From positions 682,001 through 746,000 of the forward strand of contig CANNEA010000003.1 in the NCBI GenBank assembly GCA_947503525.1: a DNA stretch of 64,000 bases, given 5' to 3'. The DNA comes from an uncultured Carboxylicivirga sp. GTDB lineage: Bacteria; Bacteroidota; Bacteroidia; Bacteroidales; Marinilabiliaceae. The notes below the pieces were generated by a model, which saw nothing but the letters and a program-made list of their open reading frames with translations, was not told where the DNA came from and searched no databases. Positions within the stretch are counted from its first letter, which is position 1. Each line of letters opens with the position of its first letter. The position numbers and the translations under genes are program-made. Shown in pieces: positions 57,972 through 64,000 of this stretch.

Positions 57972-58688
57972 TTATACTTTTTTAATTGGTGGAAATACTA
58001 TTTTTTGGCCTGCTTTAAGTTGTCTGAAGTTTGTTAATCGGTTGACCTTGGCTACCTCAAGATAATATTTAGAATCGCCATAAACCCGGTATGCCATTAA
58101 CGGCAATGTATCGCCTGCTTTTACTGTTTTTATATGGGTTAAATCCGGAGATTGATTATTCTCCATGGCCACCCTTAGATTGTCTTCTACAAAACCTTTG
58201 AACTTAGCTTTTGCAACAGCTCTAAGCGGCATTCCGCTTGGTTTAAATAGCTTAAATGTGATATCCATTTCGGAGAGTGTACCTTTAAAGAGCAAAGTTC
58301 CCCACGAAATTTCTAAATAGTTTGGGCGATGTTCGGTACCATTATATTCGAAAACTACATGTTTAAAACTTTCAATGTCATCGATTACACCATTACCTTC
58401 ATCTTTGTATACAACATTATCTTTATCACTACTTGGAGAGCCATAGTCGATTATTACACCTGTACGATCAAAAACAAACTCAAGATCCAAATCCTCTGGT
58501 AATGCTTTGTTAAATCGTGGCGCTAAAGCACTTGTACCTGAAGCCTGCTCTTCGTTTTGTTCAATCTTATACTTAAACGTGTATTTGTCTGGGTTAAGCA
58601 GGGTTTTAAATTCACCGTTAGCAATTTCATCGGTAAATCCAGGGTTACTATAGGCTGTAATTTTTAGTTTTATTAATTCGCCACTCAT
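57972..58688 (-). CDS. LysM-domain tube-baseplate adaptor (Afp7-like)
   Basis: A 238-residue protein. The N-terminal part (LIKLKITAYSNPGF, then FKTLLNPDKYTFKYKIE and LDLEFVFDRTGVI) is the contractile-tail adaptor domain. The C terminus (about 185-238) is a LysM-like domain: VKAGDTLPLMAYRVYGDSKYYLEVAKVN followed by LKAGQKIVFPP. In phages and eCIS this protein links tube and spike. It is encoded 1 bp after the DUF5908-like gene ends. Confidence 0.92.
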   Translation of the reverse strand: MSGELIKLKITAYSNPGFTDEIANGEFKTLLNPDKYTFKYKIEQNEEQASGTSALAPRFNKALPEDLDLEFVFDRTGVIIDYGSPSSDKDNVVYKDEGNGVIDDIESFKHVVFEYNGTEHRPNYLEISWGTLLFKGTLSEMDITFKLFKPSGMPLRAVAKAKFKGFVEDNLRVAMENNQSPDLTHIKTVKAGDTLPLMAYRVYGDSKYYLEVAKVNRLTNFRQLKAGQKIVFPPIKKV

Positions 58689-58689
58689 A

Positions 58690-58848
58690 TCAACGTTCTT
58701 CTTTTTCTGCCAGAATTTCTAATACCTGTTCCACGCATGCCTCAATTATTTTATTTTTTTCTACCTGAGGTTGAGTTTCACCATTTGTATTAGATGAAGG
58801 TTCTTCTACATTAATTTTAATGTTCAATTCTTTAATCTCTATAGGCAT
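58690..58848 (-). CDS. DUF5908-like small eCIS protein (52 aa)
   Basis: A 52-codon gene that fills the gap between the second tube gene and the LysM gene. The product begins MPIEIKELNIKINVEE, the start typical of the DUF5908 family found in Bacteroidota contractile injection loci. It is Glu/Lys-rich with a helical C terminus (KIIEACVEQVLEILAEKEER). Its ATG shares its A with the stop of the tube gene (TAATG), and the LysM gene starts 1 bp after its stop. This packing supports it as a real coding gene. Its role in the particle is unknown; position suggests the Afp6 slot. Confidence 0.82.
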   Translation of the reverse strand: MPIEIKELNIKINVEEPSSNTNGETQPQVEKNKIIEACVEQVLEILAEKEER

Positions 58849-59291
58849 TACTTAATCACCTTAAAATAATTGTATACTAATTCTATTGATTCGATAGCCA
58901 GTTTGTTTTCTTCGGCATTTAAATCGCTTATATTCCATTTTAGTGGATAGGCATGTATTATGCTCCAGCTCAATAAGGGATCGTGATTTTCATTTAAAAG
59001 TTTAATTGTTAAATTGATGGGCTTAAACTCAAATTCTTCCATAGCTTTACGGCACCATTCAATTACTTTCGAATCGGTTAGCAATCCTCGTTTAAGAACC
59101 AGATTTGGATATTTGGTTCTTACCGGTATTTTATGTTTAAATCGGTTTTCGCCACCTTCAGCAATTTCTTCGGTTTCGATATCGACAGAAAGACCCGAAA
59201 CCGATTGAAATTGATGATCGTTTTGATTGACCTCCAGGCCTGTAAACTCAACCATAAAATGAAATGCCGGTGGAGGATAGTATGATGCCAT
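58848..59291 (-). CDS. Contractile-tail inner tube protein, second copy (Afp5-like)
   Basis: A 147-residue gp19-family tube protein. It reads YYPPPAFHFMVEF at the N terminus, then FQSVSGLSVDIETEEIAEGGENRFKHKIPVRTKYPNLVLKRG. After NLTIKLLNENHDPLLSWSIIHAYPLKWNISDLNAEENKLAIESIELVYNYF the protein ends. It is a diverged paralogue of the tube gene just upstream, with the same length. In Afp-type systems one tube paralogue builds the shaft and another joins shaft to spike; this copy, next to the spike genes, is more likely the spike-proximal one. Confidence 0.94.
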   Translation of the reverse strand: MASYYPPPAFHFMVEFTGLEVNQNDHQFQSVSGLSVDIETEEIAEGGENRFKHKIPVRTKYPNLVLKRGLLTDSKVIEWCRKAMEEFEFKPINLTIKLLNENHDPLLSWSIIHAYPLKWNISDLNAEENKLAIESIELVYNYFKVIK

Positions 59292-59734
59292 TACTGTATG
59301 GTAAGTTTTTCGTGTACAAACTCAGCTGTTTCAATGGCTATTTCATTACCGTCAGCCTTTAAGTCAGTTGACTGTATCTTTGTGATGTAAGCATTTATGG
59401 CCTTCCAGGTTATTACCGGTTCATGATTTTCGTTTAACAGGCTAATGGTAAGATCACCTCGATATTTTTCACCATCTTCTTGTAAAAATACTGTTTTAGC
59501 CCATTGGTCGTAAAACTCTTTGCTTTTATCGGCAAAAGAACCACGTTTAATAGTAATGTTGCTATATTTAGATAGACCTGGTTGTTTACTCTTATGATAG
59601 TGCGAGTCGGCACCGGCTCGATATTCAATTATTTCTCTTTCGAAATCTAATCCTGATACTTCGGTACAGTTGAATTCTGTTTCGCCAAATGTTACCTTAA
59701 AATGAAACTTTGGTAAGGGATATGTAGTTGCCAT
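59291..59734 (-). CDS. Contractile-tail inner tube protein, first copy (Afp1-like)
   Basis: A 147-residue gp19-family protein: YPLPKFHFKVTFGE, then CTEVSGLDFEREIIEYRAGADSHYHKSKQPGLSKYSNITIKRG and LTISLLNENHEPVITWKAINAYITKIQSTDLKADGNEIAIETAEFVHE. It should stack as hexamers to form the shaft lumen that carries cargo. The stop overlaps the next tube gene start by one base (TAATG). It lies 34 bp after the sheath gene. Confidence 0.94.
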   Translation of the reverse strand: MATTYPLPKFHFKVTFGETEFNCTEVSGLDFEREIIEYRAGADSHYHKSKQPGLSKYSNITIKRGSFADKSKEFYDQWAKTVFLQEDGEKYRGDLTISLLNENHEPVITWKAINAYITKIQSTDLKADGNEIAIETAEFVHEKLTIQ

Positions 59735-59768
59735 GATTTGTTGTTTTGTATGTTTGTATTGTACTTAA

Positions 59769-61868
59769 TTAAGCCTCTTGCATTTTATGCGAGAATCTAA
59801 GTATGATAAACTCAGCAGGACGAACCGCAGCCATTCCAATTTCGATAATCATTTTGCCTTCAAGAATATCCTGCGACGTCATTGTTTCGCCAAGTCCTAC
59901 GTTTACGTAAAATGCCTTTTCAGGAGTTGGCCCTGCCAAAGCACCGGCTTTCCAAAGGTTAGTGAGGTAATTATCAATCATAGCTTTTACACGAACCCAG
60001 GTGTTTTTATCGTTTGGTTCAAACACAAACTGTTCCGAAGCTTTTTTTATGGATTCTTCGGCCATGTTAAAGAATCGTCTAACTGAAATATAGCGCCACT
60101 CGTTATCGTTTCCAGCGAGCGTGCGAGCGCCCCAAACTAATATCCCCTTTCCCGTAAATGCCCTAATTGCATTTATTGATTTACCAGATGTTGGTTCGTT
60201 TAAATCTTTTTGATCATCGTGAGTAACCTGTAATGAAGGTTCTATTACATAGTTAAGGCTAACATTTGCCGGCGCTTTCCAAACTCCGAGATTAGCATCA
60301 ACTCTGGCATATATGCCAGCCATTGCGCTACTTGGAGGCAATTCTAATGGTAAACTATTTATTTCGGTTATTATTTTATTGTAAGTTGCATTATCAACAA
60401 ACTCTACATTGCCTAAATTTCTTAGGTGTAATGCCCCGTTATTCTTGTCTATATCTTTTATCTTTTCAATTTCTACACCAAGAGCAGTATACGAACTTAC
60501 AATATTGGCAAATGCATTAACATCTACTGCAGTGATATCTGTAATAGCTGTTAGTGGTGTATATAGTGCTAACTTTTTTAATTCAGTGTCAAAGTTTAGA
60601 GCATTGGTGTTAAGGAGATTGTTTTCTTTAGTGTCCGTGTCGGCATTCTTCATTTTCTCCAACAACTCCTTAAGATTGGCAAATACTTCATCAATTTTAT
60701 TAGCGCCAACAAAATCATTATTGAAGGTTTGGAGTGCGGTATCAATTAAAGTTGCTATAGCCGGATTCTCATCTTTAACAGCTCCAGAGGCCGCTTTGGC
60801 CTCAGTATTTATAAGAGTTTTATGGTCTGTTAGCTTCTTCAAATCATCATTTAAGGATTTAGCTAATGTCAAAAAAGTTGATTTTATGGTATCATTGGTA
60901 GCAAAAGCATCAGCTAAGTTATAGCCTGTTGCACTATACATATGCATAAGTACACTAGTAAGGCTACCAGTAATATTGCCAGGTAGCGCAGCAGGAGGCG
61001 AAAAGATATCCCCAACACATACTTCCAAACCAGTGGCCGGATCGTCAAGAAGTCCGAGATTGGCTTTAATGGCATGGTAGGCACCTGCGGTTTCGGAAAT
61101 ATGATTAATAACAACATCCTTTTTGTTATAGTGGTAATTAAGAATGGTTTTTAAGAAAGGATAGTAGGCTGCACCGTACTTTCTATAATCTTTATCGTTA
61201 CTTATTATTCCTCTTAAGCCGCCTATATTTGCATCTGTGGGACTAGACGCATCGTAGCTTTTTGTATCGATAATCGTAAATCTATCCTGAAGTTTAAAAC
61301 ATTGGGTTAAGCCATCGTTATAGAGGGAATAAAATTCATTTTCATCAGCTATGCTTGTGGCATCAGGGAAAACGATTAAGGTTACTTCGTCTACCTTCTC
61401 AATTAATCCTAATCCTTTTTTAAAGTCAGCAAAGGCTGTGGTACTCGATGTTATTTGAGTGTCGGTTTCATCTAAATCATCGCTGTCGCCGTATCTTCCT
61501 GCAGACACAATGTAACATGGGCCACCACCATTGGCAAAATACATTTGCATGGAATAATACATCAAGAATGGTTGACGCGTTGAAGGCTGATCAACTACGA
61601 TTGTTCTGTCTTCTACTCCGTTTACAAGCTTGTCGTTTATTGTAACTTGTATACTTGTTTCAGGTTTAGCTTTGCCGAAATATGTTTCGTATTCCAACAG
61701 CGAAGTAATGCGAGTTGGTACACTTTTAAGATCGCCTTTAATTTTATTCGTTGCCTTTTGGGTATAGCCAATAAAGGCAGGAATTGCTGTTTCGACTTGT
61801 GCTACGGATGGGGGGAACTTAACAATTTCCTCCAAATAAACGCCAGGTGTTTTATACGATGATGCCAT
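59769..61868 (-). CDS. Contractile tail sheath protein (Afp2-4-like)
   Basis: A 699-residue sheath protein. The N terminus YKTPGVYLEEIVKFPPSVAQVETAIPAFIGYT is the classic sheath start. The C-terminal domain carries GKGILVWGARTLAGNDNEWRYISVRRFFNMAEESIKKA, FEPNDKNTWVRVKAMIDNYLTNLWKAGAL and ends with VRPAEFIILRFSHKMQEA. A long insertion of about 230 residues (about 300-530), helical and rich in Asp, Asn and Lys, separates the two halves and is probably surface-exposed. Only one sheath gene is present, unlike Afp with three. It starts 18 bp after the unknown protein. Confidence 0.95.
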   Translation of the reverse strand: MASSYKTPGVYLEEIVKFPPSVAQVETAIPAFIGYTQKATNKIKGDLKSVPTRITSLLEYETYFGKAKPETSIQVTINDKLVNGVEDRTIVVDQPSTRQPFLMYYSMQMYFANGGGPCYIVSAGRYGDSDDLDETDTQITSSTTAFADFKKGLGLIEKVDEVTLIVFPDATSIADENEFYSLYNDGLTQCFKLQDRFTIIDTKSYDASSPTDANIGGLRGIISNDKDYRKYGAAYYPFLKTILNYHYNKKDVVINHISETAGAYHAIKANLGLLDDPATGLEVCVGDIFSPPAALPGNITGSLTSVLMHMYSATGYNLADAFATNDTIKSTFLTLAKSLNDDLKKLTDHKTLINTEAKAASGAVKDENPAIATLIDTALQTFNNDFVGANKIDEVFANLKELLEKMKNADTDTKENNLLNTNALNFDTELKKLALYTPLTAITDITAVDVNAFANIVSSYTALGVEIEKIKDIDKNNGALHLRNLGNVEFVDNATYNKIITEINSLPLELPPSSAMAGIYARVDANLGVWKAPANVSLNYVIEPSLQVTHDDQKDLNEPTSGKSINAIRAFTGKGILVWGARTLAGNDNEWRYISVRRFFNMAEESIKKASEQFVFEPNDKNTWVRVKAMIDNYLTNLWKAGALAGPTPEKAFYVNVGLGETMTSQDILEGKMIIEIGMAAVRPAEFIILRFSHKMQEA

Positions 61869-61886
61869 AATTGTGGTATTTAAAGT

Positions 61887-62768
61887 TTACATGTATATTT
61901 CTGAAAATATGATGGTTTGATTCGTTCCAGAAACAGCCTTGGGCTTAATTAGGTTGTAATTGGGATTGGGAAGTTCTTTATCGCCTAAAGCAATTGGAAC
62001 AAAGCCTTTTTGAGTGAGCGGTTGTTCTTGCTTAGTAATAAGAATTTTAGGTTCAGAGTTTTCCTCTTTAACATCATCTGAGTCAACTGTATTTTGAGCT
62101 TTATTAAAATAGTATCGCCAAATTGTTTTACGATTTTCAAAAGACAGCTCGAATGCTTTATGAGGGTTCTGAATATTACCGTTCGCTTTTAAGAGGCTTA
62201 ATCTGCTTTTGTCAGCTTTTATAAAGATGCGTATAAGACCTAATAGCTTTGTTGATTCGTTAGTATTTAGCCGTTCAAGCTCATTCTCTTTTTCTAAATC
62301 CGATAAAAAGTATGCACTGTTTATAAAAGTGTCTTCACCCGATAAAGGAATTAGTTTATTACTATTATCGGCTAATTTTCTATTGGAGAAGTAAAATATC
62401 TTCCGTTCGTTTTTCGGTTTAATATTAGTGTAATTATAAAATAGCTTATCTGTTAGCGTTATGGTGAATGTTAGGTTTAAGTCTTCATATAAAGCAAGAA
62501 AGGGCTTTGAATTGTTAGAGGAATCTACTTTCGTCCATATTGTTATTCCTTTAGGTGTATTCTTAAAAACTAATTTAAAGCCCTTAATAATTTCTGCAGT
62601 TTCGGTACTTGGTTTTACAAGCATAAAGTCTGAAACATTGTAATCTTTTAGTCTTTTAAGTTGCTTGGCTTCGCTCAATGAGGTAAAAATATCTGTTCCT
62701 TGGTTAAGAAAAAACAGATGCAAAATGTTAATATCAAGAAGAGGTTTGTATTTAATAGAAAATGCCAT
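61887..62768 (-). CDS. Unknown eCIS protein between DUF4255 and sheath
   Basis: A 293-residue protein that I do not recognise. The N terminus (FSIKYKPLLDINILHLFFLNQG) and later beta-strand-rich segments (KGFKLVFKNTPKGITIWTK, LALYEDLNLTFTITLTD) suggest a mostly beta fold, ending in an acidic linker and TIIFSEIYM. It begins with TAATG coupling to the DUF4255 gene and ends 18 bp before the sheath gene. From that position it could be a second cap protein at the far end of the particle. It could also be an assembly factor. No signal peptide. Confidence 0.75.
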   Translation of the reverse strand: MAFSIKYKPLLDINILHLFFLNQGTDIFTSLSEAKQLKRLKDYNVSDFMLVKPSTETAEIIKGFKLVFKNTPKGITIWTKVDSSNNSKPFLALYEDLNLTFTITLTDKLFYNYTNIKPKNERKIFYFSNRKLADNSNKLIPLSGEDTFINSAYFLSDLEKENELERLNTNESTKLLGLIRIFIKADKSRLSLLKANGNIQNPHKAFELSFENRKTIWRYYFNKAQNTVDSDDVKEENSEPKILITKQEQPLTQKGFVPIALGDKELPNPNYNLIKPKAVSGTNQTIIFSEIYM

Positions 62769-63361
62769 TATTTCATATGGTTTAAATCTCCATCAACATT
62801 TGTTATAACCGGAGCAGTACCTAGTTTAGACTCACGCTCTATGTGTAATAGTTGTACTTTGTATATTACCGAAGGCAGCTGTCTGCCTCCTAGAGTTCCC
62901 CATATATTGTTTAATTCCTCGAAGCTAGGAGTATATAATTCAACCATAAACTTAAAATGTTCCAATACATCCATTTCAACATTTGTTCTGTTGTAAACAG
63001 TATTGGCAGAGGTAAATGCTTTTTTTCCTTGAAAGAATTCTATGGTTTTTGCAATGCTTCGAAGCGATCGATCATAGCTCAGGCAATTTGCGCAAATAAG
63101 TATTAGTAAATTTAAATTGATAGGTGGGTTGTAGTATTCTATTGTATTATTAACTACTTTGAAATTTCGGTTGTTTTTTAAAGTGGTTTCTTCCTTTAAG
63201 TTAAGTAGAGTTAGAATAAGCTTTCCATCTAATTTTTTTGCTTCATCACTACCAGTTTCAAATAGTGCAATATTGCCTAACGCAATACTTTCGTCAAGAT
63301 TGATGGCGTCAAAATAGCCATCAAGTTGTTCTTTCAATATTTGTAGAGTCTCATAAATCAT
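62768..63361 (-). CDS. DUF4255 tail-terminator/cap protein (Afp16-like)
   Basis: A 197-residue protein. The N terminus MIYETLQILKEQLDGYF and the C-terminal segment FEELNNIWGTLGGRQLPSVIYKVQLLHIE are DUF4255 signatures; the middle (INLNLLILICANCLSYDRSLRSIAKTIEFFQGK) is typical too. In Afp-type systems this protein caps tube and sheath at the end opposite the baseplate. It is the first structural gene of the operon, and the 206-bp gap upstream holds the likely promoter. Confidence 0.93.
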   Translation of the reverse strand: MIYETLQILKEQLDGYFDAINLDESIALGNIALFETGSDEAKKLDGKLILTLLNLKEETTLKNNRNFKVVNNTIEYYNPPINLNLLILICANCLSYDRSLRSIAKTIEFFQGKKAFTSANTVYNRTNVEMDVLEHFKFMVELYTPSFEELNNIWGTLGGRQLPSVIYKVQLLHIERESKLGTAPVITNVDGDLNHMK

Positions 63362-63441
63362 TAATACAACCTAAGTTAAAATGTATGCCTACGAAACCTT
63401 GTTTATAAGTTTGGTAAATAGGCAACTATAGCTTCGCCAAG

Positions 63442-63463
63442 GTCAGCCCCATGGTAGGCTAAC
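63442..63463. promoter_or_regulatory. 22-bp dyad upstream of the eCIS operon, candidate operator
   Basis: GTCAGCC (63442-63448) and GGCTAAC (63457-63463) form an inverted repeat with one mismatch and an 8-nt spacer. It is centred about 91 bp upstream of the DUF4255 start, inside the only non-coding region before the operon. The size fits a dimeric LuxR-type regulator, which is encoded just upstream. Moderate-to-weak evidence. Confidence 0.35.
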
Positions 63464-63510
63464 ACGCATACTTAAAAATGTAAATCTCAGATATATTAGT
63501 CTTAAAATCT

Positions 63511-63528
63511 ATCCTCTTTTTAGAGGAT
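63511..63528 (-). terminator. Possible terminator of the LuxR-type gene
   Basis: ATCCTCT (63511-63517) and AGAGGAT (63522-63528) are perfectly complementary around a 4-nt loop. Read on the minus strand the hairpin is preceded by A residues and followed by AGATTTT, 40 bp after the LuxR stop. A plus-strand T-run also follows it. Confidence 0.5.
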
Positions 63529-63567
63529 TTTTCTATTGTTTTATGTTAAGAGAAAGAAGAGATGTGG

Positions 63568-64000
63568 TTACAGAAGCTGTGCATGAGTAGCATTTTGGAT
63601 AAGTTCAGCTGTGTTTTTAGCTTTTAACTTCTCCTTTAAGTTTTTACGGTGAGTTATTACTGTGTTTTCGCCTATATTTAATTTTAGCCCGATAATCTTC
63701 GCTGAATTTCCTCCAGCAATAAGATGCAAAACTTGCTTCTCACGTGGTGTTATTTTTACGGAAGAAAAAGAATTGCAATCATTTTTGGCTTTCTGGATAT
63801 AGCCGATTAGTTTATTGGGAGCAGTTTTTTGAGTTGATAATAAACTAAATACACTGATCTTGGTTTGTACCCATCCAACGCTCTTGTGTTTCAATTTACA
63901 CCAAATAGTTTTGACAAGCTTACATGAATTTTCGTCGCATTGATCAGATTGAATGAAACTTACAGTATCGCATATGAACTTTGAAAAATCAATAGGGTGG
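63568..64000 (-). CDS. LuxR-type HTH transcriptional regulator, 5' end outside window
   Basis: The frame stays open to base 64000 on the minus strand, so the gene is truncated; the TTG at 63894 is an internal Leu, not the start. About 144 residues are visible. The C terminus is a GerE/LuxR HTH: TPREKQVLHLIAGGNSAKIIGLKLNIGENTVITHRKNLKEKL. The upstream part (about 80 residues) contains several Cys and may be the end of a PAS-like sensory domain, as in other Bacteroidota LuxR proteins that lack a receiver. It is in the same orientation as the eCIS operon and is separated by 206 bp, with a terminator-like hairpin between. It is a plausible regulator of the eCIS. Confidence 0.88.
   Translation of the reverse strand, partial: HPIDFSKFICDTVSFIQSDQCDENSCKLVKTIWCKLKHKSVGWVQTKISVFSLLSTQKTAPNKLIGYIQKAKNDCNSFSSVKITPREKQVLHLIAGGNSAKIIGLKLNIGENTVITHRKNLKEKLKAKNTAELIQNATHAQLL

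Noticed and set aside
60409-60924. 171-codon plus-strand frame inside the sheath gene
   Set aside because: It is antisense to a clear sheath coding region and shows no recognisable product.
36151-63361. Type VI secretion system or prophage
   Set aside because: There are no TssJLM, ClpV-type double-AAA ATPase, capsid, portal, terminase or lysis genes; DUF4255, CIS tape measure and DUF4157 fit eCIS.
63568-63894. LuxR gene as a complete 108-residue protein
   Set aside because: The apparent start is an internal TTG and the frame is open to the window edge, so the gene is truncated.

Overview
The window is AT-rich Bacteroidota (Bacteroidetes) DNA, probably from a marine or otherwise polysaccharide-degrading member. 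The evidence is two SusC/SusD pairs, a hybrid two-component system (HTCS) regulator, type IX secretion C-terminal sorting domains, lipoprotein-rich polysaccharide utilisation loci (PULs), sulfatases aimed at algal-type sulfated glycans, and TAnnTTTG-like promoter elements. No tRNA, rRNA, CRISPR array, transposase or integrase was seen.

Region A (1-17821, + strand) is a beta-mannan PUL whose first SusC gene is cut by the window edge. In order it holds SusC (3' end), SusD, an internally duplicated surface lipoprotein, a clan GH-A lipoprotein, a GH130 phosphorylase, a SASA/SGNH acetylesterase, a second clan GH-A lipoprotein, a sodium/solute symporter, a CE1-like esterase, a GH26 mannanase with a T9SS tail, a stand-alone module protein with a T9SS tail, and a large lipoprotein resembling GH20/GH67-type enzymes. 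GH26, GH130 and the two esterases together suggest acetylated beta-mannan or glucomannan. Several intercistronic spacers carry inverted repeats.

Region B (18204-35693) starts with a full-length HTCS (propeller sensor, histidine kinase, receiver, AraC-type domain). It is followed by SusC/SusD, a convergent CBM9-like protein, and a tight operon of a DUF5060/DUF4038-like enzyme, three formylglycine sulfatases and a GH16 enzyme. This looks like a sulfated-galactan (agar, porphyran or carrageenan type) PUL. A 15-bp direct repeat with 21-bp periodicity lies upstream of susC and is a good candidate HTCS operator.

Region C (36151-64000, - strand, read right to left) is an apparently complete extracellular contractile injection system (eCIS) of the Afp/AlgoCIS type. 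A LuxR-type regulator (cut by the window edge) is followed by a DUF4255 cap protein, an unknown protein, sheath, two tube proteins, a 52-codon DUF5908-like protein, a LysM protein, a VgrG-like spike, PAAR, gp25, two large baseplate proteins, a PKD-domain candidate fibre, a CIS tape-measure protein, two DUF4157 proteins that look like cargo toxins, a small membrane protein and an AAA+ ATPase. Many genes overlap by 1-13 nt. The most interesting parts are the two cargo candidates: one ends in a GHLL...NLFP-type nuclease-like domain, and the other carries a second HExxH motif at its C terminus.

Family assignments rest on motifs read by eye. No database search or computation was run.
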